Below, one piece after another: positions 8,632-16,544 of a DNA stretch of 45,567 nucleotides. The position numbers and the translations under genes are program-made. The DNA is from Paracoccaceae bacterium (GTDB lineage Bacteria > Pseudomonadota > Alphaproteobacteria > Rhodobacterales > Rhodobacteraceae): positions 1-45,567 of the forward strand of contig JAHDIS010000029.1 of the NCBI GenBank assembly GCA_020630695.1, written 5' to 3'. The notes beneath the pieces are model-generated. The model was not told the DNA's origin and ran no database searches. It was given only the letters and a program-made list of their open reading frames with translations. Position 1 is the first letter of the stretch; every line of letters begins with the position of its first letter.

Positions 8632-11600
8632 TCGCAAACCCTCCCGGTTTGAGGGTTATGGTTTGACGCGTGTTTCGAAGTGGCGCGATAACGATGTCTT
8701 CCACATCCAGGTTCAGGGATTTCAGATCAGAAAGAGGAATTTTGTCAGGCAATGGTATAGAGGGCGTGGCCTTGGGTTTTTGCGGGATAAGGTCGATTAT
8801 TGCGCCCACCTCATCGAACCTTTTCTGGACATCAAGCGCGTCACTGGCTGGCAGGTCGGGCAATGAAAAGGTGTTACCCTCAACCATGTCCTTTGCCTCT
8901 TTAAGGCCAAACCCGGTAATCTCGCGCACCAACTTGATCGTTGCGATTTTGTTGTCAGTACTGACCAGAACGGCGTTGAATTGACCGGGATTCCCGGCCT
9001 GAACAATCAGGGGCGCACCTGATGACGTGCCTTCCAGGCGGACCGCCGCCCCTATGCGTTCGAGTTTTGCGGCGAATTTCTTGGCGTCTGCCGCGGTCAG
9101 TTCATCAAGGATCTCACCGCCACTTTCGGTCAAATTTTTGGCTTGCTTAAGGCCGAGGCCGGTCATGCCTCTGATCTCTTTGATCACGTCGATTTTTTTG
9201 TCGCCGTGCTTCACCAAAATCAGTTTGAACGTTTCGTCGGCAGTTGGACGCGTCGCCGTGGATGAAGGAGCCGCCATCATACGGCGCGCTGCAGGCGCTT
9301 GCACAACCGGATGGGGCGTGGCCAACCAGAAGTCTTCAGCCGAGACTTCTTTGGACTTTCCTTCATGGAAATGAACGTCAGGGCTCAGCGTGATGCCGGT
9401 CGCAGCTTGTATGGGCGGGGCGTTTTCCTTGGCATCGAATGACGTTCCCCAAAGAGCGGCGGGCACCCCGCTGGTCAGCGGTGTTTTGTCGATCTTGAAG
9501 AGCTTTGCCGCGGCGGGATCTCCGTCTCGGGTTATCGTAATCTCATGCACGGCTGAACCGAGCGCCCCGCCGCCTGTCGGCGCAATACCGAGGCTTTGAG
9601 GCGCCCTGACTCCAGCTTCTTTGTCGCCCAGCGTTGCTTTGGTCAAAGGTACTTTGCTGGAGGTGGTGATCTTGAGTTTGGAACCGGCAACAACCGCGAC
9701 GTCGTCGATGTGTCCGATTGTTCCGTCTGCGATCACCAGACCCAAGGTTGCGTCCAGCGATTCCTGCGTTTTGTCCCAGCCGAGGAAAGCCGTTTTGAAA
9801 CGGTCGAACGAGATGGGCAAAGGCAGGTGCGCCTGTCTTGGACCAAATTCGACATCAAAGGAAAAGACCGACCATTCCACATGGGCTGAGCCACTGAATT
9901 TGGGGCCCCAGATATGCAGGTCGGCCGAAGCGGTGGTGTGGAAGCATTTCCATTTCGCGCCAATTCCGATGTGCATCCAAGCGTCATAGTGGAACGGTTC
10001 CCACCGAACGATCATGTCGATCGTAAAGTCAGCCCAGGCATGCAGGCTGTCAATTTCCACATTCGCATGTAGCCCGCCACCCGCCATCATCGCAGACGGG
10101 GTCATCGCAAAATATCCGTCACCCTTGATATAGACGCCGTCGGCGATCTGGTATTTCAGGGCGACCCGTGGAACGTCCGGGTAGTGCGCTGGCTTTTTGA
10201 ACTGAGGGGCGTAGCCACCGACCGAAAGAACGAAGTCCCCGGCATGATCACCCTTGAACCAGGCCTTGTAGGCAAAGCCGCCCGACAGATGGCACAGGGG
10301 GCTGTAGACATAGGATTTGGGGTTAAGTTGGGCTTCGACCGCAATGATGCCTTCGTCCGGTGCGATGCGCGCAACCAGATCCAGCTCGACGCGTGCCAAT
10401 GCCGGCACGTTTTTCGGCAGGTCTGGCGGTGTTGTGAAGTTTGCGGTGCCAACCATGTCAATTTCGAAGTCGCGGCCAAAGCTCGCGATGGCAACCAGTG
10501 TCCCGTGCAATAGCCGGAACGAGTTGAATTTGATCCCGGCGGCAAAAAAGTACTGACCCAATTCTGGTTCAATGTACGCACTCAGGGAGCGCAACTGCGC
10601 CGTGGGATCAGGATCGGGTTTGCTGCCGACAGCGGTTTCATTGGCTGCCGCAATCAACGGGAACTTGCGAACCTCCGAGATTTTCGGCGCTTTGATCCTG
10701 CGATGTACACCAAAGCCCGCGGCCAAACCTTCAACAAAGAAGAAAACAGGACCGCCCAGTGGCATCCCAAGGACACCGAAGACGAACATGGATGGCGTGC
10801 CTTCGAGCATCGTGAACGCGCCGAGCGCAGACAGAGAGAATTGTTTGGTGCCGATCAGGACTTTGCCCGCAAAATCGCCGTCGTTGTTCAGAAAACCACC
10901 GCCAATCGAAAGAGGACCTTTGCGGAAATCGAGACCAAGCCCCTGAAGGTGGGGCACAACACTTTGGTTGGAGAATGTATATTTGGCGCCCAGCCCGATC
11001 AGGGACAGCGTCAGTCCCGCAACTGAAAGATCGCCGTCAATTGCGATGTCTATGCTGTCCTTGTCATCGCTCAGGGCCCAGCCGACACGTTCAATCTTGA
11101 CTGGTCCCATGGAATGATTGACGTCAATCCAATCCAGCCCGGCATGTGGGGGCTGCGCGCTCGTTGCGGTGTTGGACGTGTCTTTTGGTGGTGCAATCTC
11201 TTGTGGACTGGTCAGCTCTACGTCCGGCAGCGGCATGGTGTTCGTGCCTAAATCCAGTTTGGCTGACAGGTTAAAGCCGGGTGAGAGCGTGCCTTCGCCC
11301 AAACCCAGAGCATCAGGCAAAAGATCTTTGGCCGTTTCGTCGGCGTCGAATTGCTTGGACTTGTAGTAGGGCTGCAAGGTGACGCCGATTTTTCCGGCGT
11401 CGGGCAACAATGAGCCCAATACAGGCAGTTCACCCAGTTTTGACAAATCAACGCCTGCTTCGACATCAGCCGCCAGCAGAATTTTGTCCTTGCCTTGAAA
11501 GGCCACGCCAACCGCTTTGGCATCCAGCGAAATGCCAGTGCCACCCGGCCCAAAGGCTGCGGCCGTATCAACGCCGGCAGCGGCCAGCATTTCGTCCAGC

Positions 11601-12745
11601 GTCAGCCCTTTGGAACCCGCAGCATCATAGCTGGCGACCAGCACAGCATTCGCAGCCTTATCAAAGATCATGCGGAATACGACATTGCCGAGAGTGAGAG
11701 TGCCGGATACCTGCAGCGCGTCCGAACTCTTTTCGATGCGAATGGCCAGATCTGCATCATCCCCTTGCCAGTCGAGGGCGCATTCGAACACGAACTGATC
11801 GGCAAATGTGTCGATCTCGATCCCGAGATGGGAAAGAGACACATCCGCGATAATGGAAGGAAGCGCCGGAGCGGTCTGCCCGTTTGGTGTGGCTTTCGCC
11901 AGTAGATCGCCAATCGAGTGGCCCTGACCACTCAGATCAAGCGCACCGGACACGCGCCAGCCGTGTGAATCGACAAAGCCCTCCGCCTCTACCGTCAATG
12001 TTGTCGTATCAGACAAATCAACATCCAGAACGGCGTGGGCCTCGAATTGGATATCGGAAGTGGACCGCCCCAGAACCAGTTCTGCATCTGCATTGCGCAG
12101 GCGCACCGGCCCGATCTCGAACAGGTCCTTGAGTTCGATCCGCATCGTGAAATGACGATAGGGGATAGACCCCGAGACAACGAACCGTTCGAGAGTGTGA
12201 CTACCGCCTTCGTTGACCAATCCCTTGTTGGCCAAATAGGGCGCGGCTTTGTCTGCCTCGGCGGGCGATAGATCAAGCGTGACGATCTGGCTGGGCAGTT
12301 CCAATCGCGCGTCGAGCACCATGTCTTCGATTTGCAGAACGACGTCCAGATCCGCAAACAGCCGTCCGCCTGTCCATTCGAATTCAGCCGATACCGCGCG
12401 TAGCGGATTGGACGACGCCGTGCGCAGCGATAGTCCGTCTGCAACCGTGATCTCAGTTGCGGCCCAGTCGATCACGAAACTCAGCGAAAACGCATCATCG
12501 TCATCCGGAGTGCGTTCAAGAACGAGATCGCGCAGCGTGACATCGCGCAAAGGAAAACCGTCAGGCACAAATGACCGGTGGCCTGTCAGATCAGCCAGCA
12601 TGTCAGACACATCGCCGACGCTCACACCGCGTTCGTCGATCCTGAGGCTGTTGGGCGTCACGGAAATGGGCCCATCGGCAATGACACGCGGCAGATGGTC
12701 AAGAAGCAAGTCGCGAATTTCAGCGAAAACCATCCCTGTGCTCAT
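8624..12745 (-). CDS. giant DUF6603-like beta-rich protein with two C-terminal L7/L12-type domains
   Basis: 1373 aa; the ATG overlaps the stop of the upstream frame as ATGA (12742-12745), so it is probably translationally coupled. Residues 1-500 are repeated amphipathic strands. The central part includes a glycine-rich segment (GGPVFFFVEGLAAGFGVHRR, PKISEVRKFPLIAAANE) that I associate with DUF6603 proteins, from memory. Residues 1170-1239 and 1254-1319 are two copies of the ribosomal protein L7/L12 C-terminal fold: KIDVIKEIRGMTGLGLKQAK and KIATIKLVREITGFGLKEAK, the second ending FDEVGAIIDL. Positions matching L7/L12 K65, I69, K70, R73, L80 and K84, which contact translational GTPases on the ribosome, are kept in both. 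A 54-residue tail follows. No signal peptide is present, which fits a cytoplasmic starting point. The L12 domains are secure; their role here is unknown. Confidence 0.75.
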   Translation of the reverse strand: MSTGMVFAEIRDLLLDHLPRVIADGPISVTPNSLRIDERGVSVGDVSDMLADLTGHRSFVPDGFPLRDVTLRDLVLERTPDDDDAFSLSFVIDWAATEITVADGLSLRTASSNPLRAVSAEFEWTGGRLFADLDVVLQIEDMVLDARLELPSQIVTLDLSPAEADKAAPYLANKGLVNEGGSHTLERFVVSGSIPYRHFTMRIELKDLFEIGPVRLRNADAELVLGRSTSDIQFEAHAVLDVDLSDTTTLTVEAEGFVDSHGWRVSGALDLSGQGHSIGDLLAKATPNGQTAPALPSIIADVSLSHLGIEIDTFADQFVFECALDWQGDDADLAIRIEKSSDALQVSGTLTLGNVVFRMIFDKAANAVLVASYDAAGSKGLTLDEMLAAAGVDTAAAFGPGGTGISLDAKAVGVAFQGKDKILLAADVEAGVDLSKLGELPVLGSLLPDAGKIGVTLQPYYKSKQFDADETAKDLLPDALGLGEGTLSPGFNLSAKLDLGTNTMPLPDVELTSPQEIAPPKDTSNTATSAQPPHAGLDWIDVNHSMGPVKIERVGWALSDDKDSIDIAIDGDLSVAGLTLSLIGLGAKYTFSNQSVVPHLQGLGLDFRKGPLSIGGGFLNNDGDFAGKVLIGTKQFSLSALGAFTMLEGTPSMFVFGVLGMPLGGPVFFFVEGLAAGFGVHRRIKAPKISEVRKFPLIAAANETAVGSKPDPDPTAQLRSLSAYIEPELGQYFFAAGIKFNSFRLLHGTLVAIASFGRDFEIDMVGTANFTTPPDLPKNVPALARVELDLVARIAPDEGIIAVEAQLNPKSYVYSPLCHLSGGFAYKAWFKGDHAGDFVLSVGGYAPQFKKPAHYPDVPRVALKYQIADGVYIKGDGYFAMTPSAMMAGGGLHANVEIDSLHAWADFTIDMIVRWEPFHYDAWMHIGIGAKWKCFHTTASADLHIWGPKFSGSAHVEWSVFSFDVEFGPRQAHLPLPISFDRFKTAFLGWDKTQESLDATLGLVIADGTIGHIDDVAVVAGSKLKITTSSKVPLTKATLGDKEAGVRAPQSLGIAPTGGGALGSAVHEITITRDGDPAAAKLFKIDKTPLTSGVPAALWGTSFDAKENAPPIQAATGITLSPDVHFHEGKSKEVSAEDFWLATPHPVVQAPAARRMMAAPSSTATRPTADETFKLILVKHGDKKIDVIKEIRGMTGLGLKQAKNLTESGGEILDELTAADAKKFAAKLERIGAAVRLEGTSSGAPLIVQAGNPGQFNAVLVSTDNKIATIKLVREITGFGLKEAKDMVEGNTFSLPDLPASDALDVQKRFDEVGAIIDLIPQKPKATPSIPLPDKIPLSDLKSLNLDVEDIVIAPLRNTRQTITLKPGGFANA

Positions 12746-14256
12746 TGCGAAAACAGCATGGCTGGGGACACGGAAATTTCGGCCATTTCCTTGAGGTTGA
12801 GCAATTCGATTTGCTTGCGGCGTTCCGGATCTTTGATTGATTTACTGAATGGCTCAGGGAAGTGCTTTACGTGCAGATCGAAAAGACCTTCGGTCCCAAT
12901 TTGGGACATCCGCCGATATTTGAAACCCAAGCTTGGCATTAGTGCACGCAGCTTTTTGAACTTTGACTGGCTTGGGTCAAACCCGATTAGCTTTTCCCAG
13001 AAACTCATTTTTTCCTTAACTTCTTTCGGCGTTGCGAAAGGGTCTGAGCCGGCAATCTGTGTGGCGGGCGACATGGAAACGCCGAGCGATATTTTGTCAT
13101 GACCGTTGTCATCCTTGGCCGCGATGCGATGGCGCAGCCGGATCGCGCTTAGCCGCATCGTGCCGCGATTGCCCATGACATCGTTTGTCCGTACGTTCCG
13201 GTGCTTGTTCAACTCAGGAATGCCTGAGCCGTGTTCGCCCCCGCTTAATTCTTCGACTTGGCCGTTGATCAGTCTGCAGTGAGAAACACGCGTCAGAGCA
13301 AAGTTTGATTCAATGATGATTGATTTTTTCGCGGTCAGCCCACCAGACTTGACCCGTTCGCGGCGACCGGTTGGATCATCGATCGCGCCGATGTCGGCGT
13401 TGGGATCTTCACCGACCAACCCCGCAGCGGATGCCATAAAACCGCGCAATTCCGTTTCGGTCACGCGCAGGATCTTCATCATCGCTTCTTCCAACTTGAT
13501 CGAGTCTTCCGAGAGCTGTGGTCGCAAGGTCAGCGGGCCAAGCGCGGCCTTGCAGGCTTGGGCGTATTCCTCAAATCTGCCAGCCAGAACAGAAAGCCCA
13601 AAGCACTGCCCACTTCCGTTGGGCAACGCGGCAATGCTGCTATCACTCGGGGAACCAAGCTGCCATACAGCTGTATCAACCTGATAGGTCATAGTGGCCC
13701 ATTGGCGTGACGTGTGGCTCTTTTCGCCTTCCTTCCAACCTCGGGCTAGTTCGGCTGATGCTTTGGCCTCAAAAACCGTCAGATTGTACCGGATCGTGGC
13801 GTCCTGTGTGGTCACCATAGTCGTCCGTTTCCCGCTGCTTCGCCCTTGGGCGAAGGATTGATAGCGGAAGGCAATGAAGCGCGACCCCCACCGTTTCATA
13901 ATTGCGGCACGCGCGCCGGCGAGGCTGAATGGCAAAGTCATGTTGCCGCCGCCTGACACCTTACCCCAGCGCTGATTGGCGTGCAGCGACAGATGACAAA
14001 GGGGATGCGGCCAACGCACATTGGTTGGAGGAACGTCCTGTTGCTGATTTCCGATTCCGTACTGTTTGGCACGGGCGATCGTCTTGAGCAGGGTTGCAGA
14101 TTGTGCTTTCTGGAACTTCAGTAGTTCCAGCTTGTTTTTTATGAACTCATCTGAGAATTTTGCTTCTCTTTGATCCATGGCGAGCGAGCCATTGCGAGTC
14201 CAAAAGGCCAAGTCGTTGTCGAGGATCGCGGCCACATCTTTGACACGGGTTTCCAT
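12742..14256 (-). CDS. C-terminal part of a frameshifted giant-operon gene (unrecognised)
   Basis: 504 aa from the first ATG of this frame, but that ATG has no ribosome-binding site. The frame stays open upstream and reads naturally into the preceding gene if one A is removed from the A5 run at 14279-14283 (reads ...STPEK-SGLSVDD-METRV...). I therefore read it as the C-terminal two thirds of a single protein of about 842 aa. Visible features are a charged helical start (FSDEFIKNKLELLKFQKAQ), a beta-rich core (MTLPFSLAGARAAIMKRWGS, NFALTRVSHCRLINGQVEE) and a Lys/Arg-rich end. No family, signal peptide or catalytic motif is recognised. The stop overlaps the start of the L12-domain protein. It could be translated alone if re-initiation occurs. 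Confidence 0.55.
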   Translation of the reverse strand: METRVKDVAAILDNDLAFWTRNGSLAMDQREAKFSDEFIKNKLELLKFQKAQSATLLKTIARAKQYGIGNQQQDVPPTNVRWPHPLCHLSLHANQRWGKVSGGGNMTLPFSLAGARAAIMKRWGSRFIAFRYQSFAQGRSSGKRTTMVTTQDATIRYNLTVFEAKASAELARGWKEGEKSHTSRQWATMTYQVDTAVWQLGSPSDSSIAALPNGSGQCFGLSVLAGRFEEYAQACKAALGPLTLRPQLSEDSIKLEEAMMKILRVTETELRGFMASAAGLVGEDPNADIGAIDDPTGRRERVKSGGLTAKKSIIIESNFALTRVSHCRLINGQVEELSGGEHGSGIPELNKHRNVRTNDVMGNRGTMRLSAIRLRHRIAAKDDNGHDKISLGVSMSPATQIAGSDPFATPKEVKEKMSFWEKLIGFDPSQSKFKKLRALMPSLGFKYRRMSQIGTEGLFDLHVKHFPEPFSKSIKDPERRKQIELLNLKEMAEISVSPAMLFSQ

Positions 14257-15271
14257 GTCGTCGACGCTTAGACCTGACTTTTTCAGGTGTCGATTTGTAG
14301 TCGCTGATCATATCCTTGGTAATTCGCGACATTTTCTGCGCCAAGGAAGCCGCCGCACCGCTGGGCAGCCATTCGGGCAATCGGTCTCCCTGACCGCTTT
14401 CTTCAATGGCCTTTATGTTGGCTTTCGCCAGTTCGATGACTTTGTCTTTGCCCAACCCTTCGAGTTTGCCCATGGCAAGCCCAGCGAAGGTTTCAAATTC
14501 AGCGACCTTGTCAGCAAGCGTCCCGGGAATATCGAGAAATTTGAAGGTCTCGGGGGTACCCACGATGGACAAAATCCAAATAGCCACGCGTTGTTTCAGA
14601 TCGCGTGCGATGATGTCGTCGACATAACCTGCCAGCTTACTGTCATAGGCGCTGGGCCCGAAGTGCCGAACGTTTGGGTCGTAGAGTTTTGTCGTTTCCC
14701 AATCAGCTTCGCCTTCGCCGCCCACGCCGATCGATAGGCCTGTTTCGTCATCATCAAAATTTTTCGTCAGGCCAACGTAAGCCTTCGCCGCAACATTCAG
14801 ATTGTGTCGCCGCGTTTTTCCTTCGAGTTGCGCGAACATCAAAGGTTTTTTCGTGGTCCAGGTTGGTGGGCTCCGTTCAGAAATGGCTGTGAGCGCTGAC
14901 GTCGTGCTGCCACCGTACAAGAGTGGATAAGCCTTGGCTCCAGCGGGCGGCGCGGGAATTTCGACGTTTTTTGACCAAACCCGCGAAGCAAAGCGTTGCA
15001 TGACCAGTAGAGCATGTGACGTTCGTTCGTGTTTGTAGCCGCCACCGAAGGTGACATGACAAAATGGGATGAGGATCTTGTTGAAATCCACAGACGCATT
15101 GACCGCAAGGCTCGTTCCATGTTCGGCATACGCCGTGCTGATCTGGCCCTTGTAGTCCAGGCCAGCCATATTCATGCGTTGAAAATAGCCCAAAACCCGG
15201 GCTTCATCGCTTTTGCGTTTATCAAAATGCTTATCGATACCCTCAAGAGTATCTAAATTATCGTCAGGCAT
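14147..15271 (-). CDS. N-terminal part of the frameshifted first gene of the giant operon
   Basis: 374 aa as read. The ATG at 15271 is preceded by AAGGGG (complement of 15276-15281) with a 4-base spacer, and it is the first gene of the block. The first 331 residues look like a real protein (VDFNKILIPFCHVTFGGGYKHERTSHALLVMQRF, a beta-rich segment; then helices such as LADKVAEFETFAGLAMGKLEGLG). The last 43 residues are Arg/Cys-rich with an unnatural composition (RSKRRRHGNPCQRCGRDPRQR) and overlap the next frame by 110 bases. I take that tail as out-of-frame translation after an indel at 14279-14283. Cytoplasmic by lack of signal peptide. Function unknown. The neighbours suggest it acts with the L12-domain and tail-fibre-like proteins. 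Confidence 0.55.
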   Translation of the reverse strand: MPDDNLDTLEGIDKHFDKRKSDEARVLGYFQRMNMAGLDYKGQISTAYAEHGTSLAVNASVDFNKILIPFCHVTFGGGYKHERTSHALLVMQRFASRVWSKNVEIPAPPAGAKAYPLLYGGSTTSALTAISERSPPTWTTKKPLMFAQLEGKTRRHNLNVAAKAYVGLTKNFDDDETGLSIGVGGEGEADWETTKLYDPNVRHFGPSAYDSKLAGYVDDIIARDLKQRVAIWILSIVGTPETFKFLDIPGTLADKVAEFETFAGLAMGKLEGLGKDKVIELAKANIKAIEESGQGDRLPEWLPSGAAASLAQKMSRITKDMISDYKSTPEKVRSKRRRHGNPCQRCGRDPRQRLGLLDSQWLARHGSKRSKILR

Positions 15272-15414
15272 GTGACCCCTTAAACTAGAATCAGCGTATG
15301 ATGATTCCCGTTAAGAGTCATTAATTCCTTTGCCTGTCCGGGGCTCCGGATCGTCGTTGCGCCCAAGCCAAGCCGATAAGCTACAGAAAATATGTATGTT
15401 TTGCAGTTACTTGC

Positions 15415-16428
15415 TCAGGAGGCGGGCGCCGGTCGGATTTTGGTCGCGCGTTCCAAAATGTCGACGCCTTGCGTTTTCCAGAAGTGGAGCAGGTCTATGA
15501 AGATCCAGTTTTCAGCCAGCTTGTCACCGCTGCGCCGATAGATGTCGATTACTCGAAACTCGCCGACTTCGTTCGTTGCCGGCATACCCATGAAGCCGCC
15601 GGTGTGCCGTGCTGTAAAGTTCGGCCAGCCCATGAACCCACCATAGTTTCCTTCGGCCAGCCGCGCGATATGACCTGTGCCTGATCTGTCGGAAAAGCTG
15701 GCACGAAAGGGGCCGGCATGTTGCTTGGCGTAACGCTCGATCGTGTAGCTGGCGCCGATCCCTTCGGGTCCCCACCAGATCATGTCGTCGTGCCATGTCA
15801 GGGCCAGTTCTTCTTCGAGAGGCAACCCCGATTGCCATTGGCCCAGGTCCGAAATCATCTTGTTGATCATGGCCAGAGTCTCTTGGCCTTCGTTTTTTGG
15901 CTGTTCATCGTAGAGCAGGCCATCGTGGGTGATAGGGCCGGGTTGCACCAAGTGGGCTGCGGTTTGCGGACCAAATGGGTTTTGTCCCGCCTGCACCATC
16001 AAATGGGGGATGTCGAAGTACATTGAGGTTTCGGCAATCACGCCGTCCTGCACTTTGTAGAACGCGCAATACCTGAGGAGCGCCATTTTGCCGGTCGGCT
16101 GAATGTTGAGCCAGGGCTGATCAAACAGCCCCATCAGATGACCCATGGAAACAACCCATGTGCTTTTGCCATCGTCCATGTGGTTGGCCCCTGCAAAGAA
16201 GATATCCTCGCGCCGTTGCATGGGTCGCAACGCCCGTTTGAGCGGGGCCCAGAAACGCGTGGCAATCTGCGAAACATCCGCAATTTCGCCGAATGGGTGA
16301 TAGCCGCGCCAAAGGTGTCCGGGCGCAAGATGCTGCTGAACAACTGTTTCCAAGGCTTCGCCAGACGCCGCATCCAATGCCTTGTGAAAGGCGCGAACCG
16401 CTTGTTTTTCAGACTGATAGTTTGTCAT
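15415..16428 (-). CDS. tandem NTF2/SnoaL-like protein, divergent from the ABC importer
   Basis: The start is set at the ATG at 16428 (MTNYQSEKQA), which has AGG upstream; an earlier ATG at 16491 would run into the operator region. 337 aa in two NTF2-like (cystatin-fold) halves. The N-terminal half has HPFGEIAD, IQPTGKMALLRYCAFYKVQDGVI and FDIPHLMVQAG. The C-terminal half has LTWHDDMIWWGPEGIGASY and ENWIFIDLLHFWKTQGVDIL. The same pattern recurs in four genes of the divergent operon, so they are paralogues. SnoaL-type folds include cyclases, isomerases and lyases working on small hydrophobic or carbonyl substrates; the reaction here is unknown. Operator 1 at 16451-16468 overlaps its likely -10 box, so LacI control is expected. 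143 bases separate its stop from the giant operon on the same strand; read-through is possible. Confidence 0.8.
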   Translation of the reverse strand: MTNYQSEKQAVRAFHKALDAASGEALETVVQQHLAPGHLWRGYHPFGEIADVSQIATRFWAPLKRALRPMQRREDIFFAGANHMDDGKSTWVVSMGHLMGLFDQPWLNIQPTGKMALLRYCAFYKVQDGVIAETSMYFDIPHLMVQAGQNPFGPQTAAHLVQPGPITHDGLLYDEQPKNEGQETLAMINKMISDLGQWQSGLPLEEELALTWHDDMIWWGPEGIGASYTIERYAKQHAGPFRASFSDRSGTGHIARLAEGNYGGFMGWPNFTARHTGGFMGMPATNEVGEFRVIDIYRRSGDKLAENWIFIDLLHFWKTQGVDILERATKIRPAPAS

Positions 16429-16450
16429 CCACGAACCTCGGGATCGAATA

Positions 16451-16468
16451 TTTGCATACGTTTGCAAA
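16451..16468. promoter_or_regulatory. LacI-family operator 1, over the leftward promoter
   Basis: TTTGCATACGTTTGCAAA is an imperfect palindrome centred on CG, typical of LacI/GalR-family operators. On the minus strand a -35-like TTGGCA (complement of 16476-16481) and a -10-like TATGCA (complement of 16453-16458) lie 17 bases apart, so the operator covers the -10 of the leftward NTF2 gene. The core matches operator 2 in reverse orientation with one mismatch. The matching regulator is probably the LacI protein encoded at 26017-27036. Confidence 0.7.
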
Positions 16469-16506
16469 AATATCTTGCCAAGGAAACCCATCCGAGTCTA
16501 GCGTTA

Positions 16507-16524
16507 TTGCAAGCGTATGCAAAA
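16507..16524. promoter_or_regulatory. LacI-family operator 2, upstream of the ABC importer
   Basis: TTGCAAGCGTATGCAAAA is the second copy of the palindrome, inverted relative to operator 1 and 55 bp from it centre to centre. It lies just downstream of a weak rightward promoter-like pair (TTGCCA at 16475, TAGCGT at 16499, 18-base spacer) and 20 bases before the importer ATPase start. Binding there should block transcription of the operon; a loop with operator 1 is possible. Confidence 0.7.
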
Positions 16525-16544
16525 TGCGATTCTGGGAGGAAGAC

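Noticed and set aside
150-15271. Prophage or contractile injection system
   Set aside because: No capsid, terminase, sheath, tube, baseplate, spike or lysis gene was found with the tail-fibre-like protein.
1-16500. Direct repeat of the tRNA 3' end marking an island boundary
   Set aside because: No second copy was seen on reading the window; the true left side is outside.
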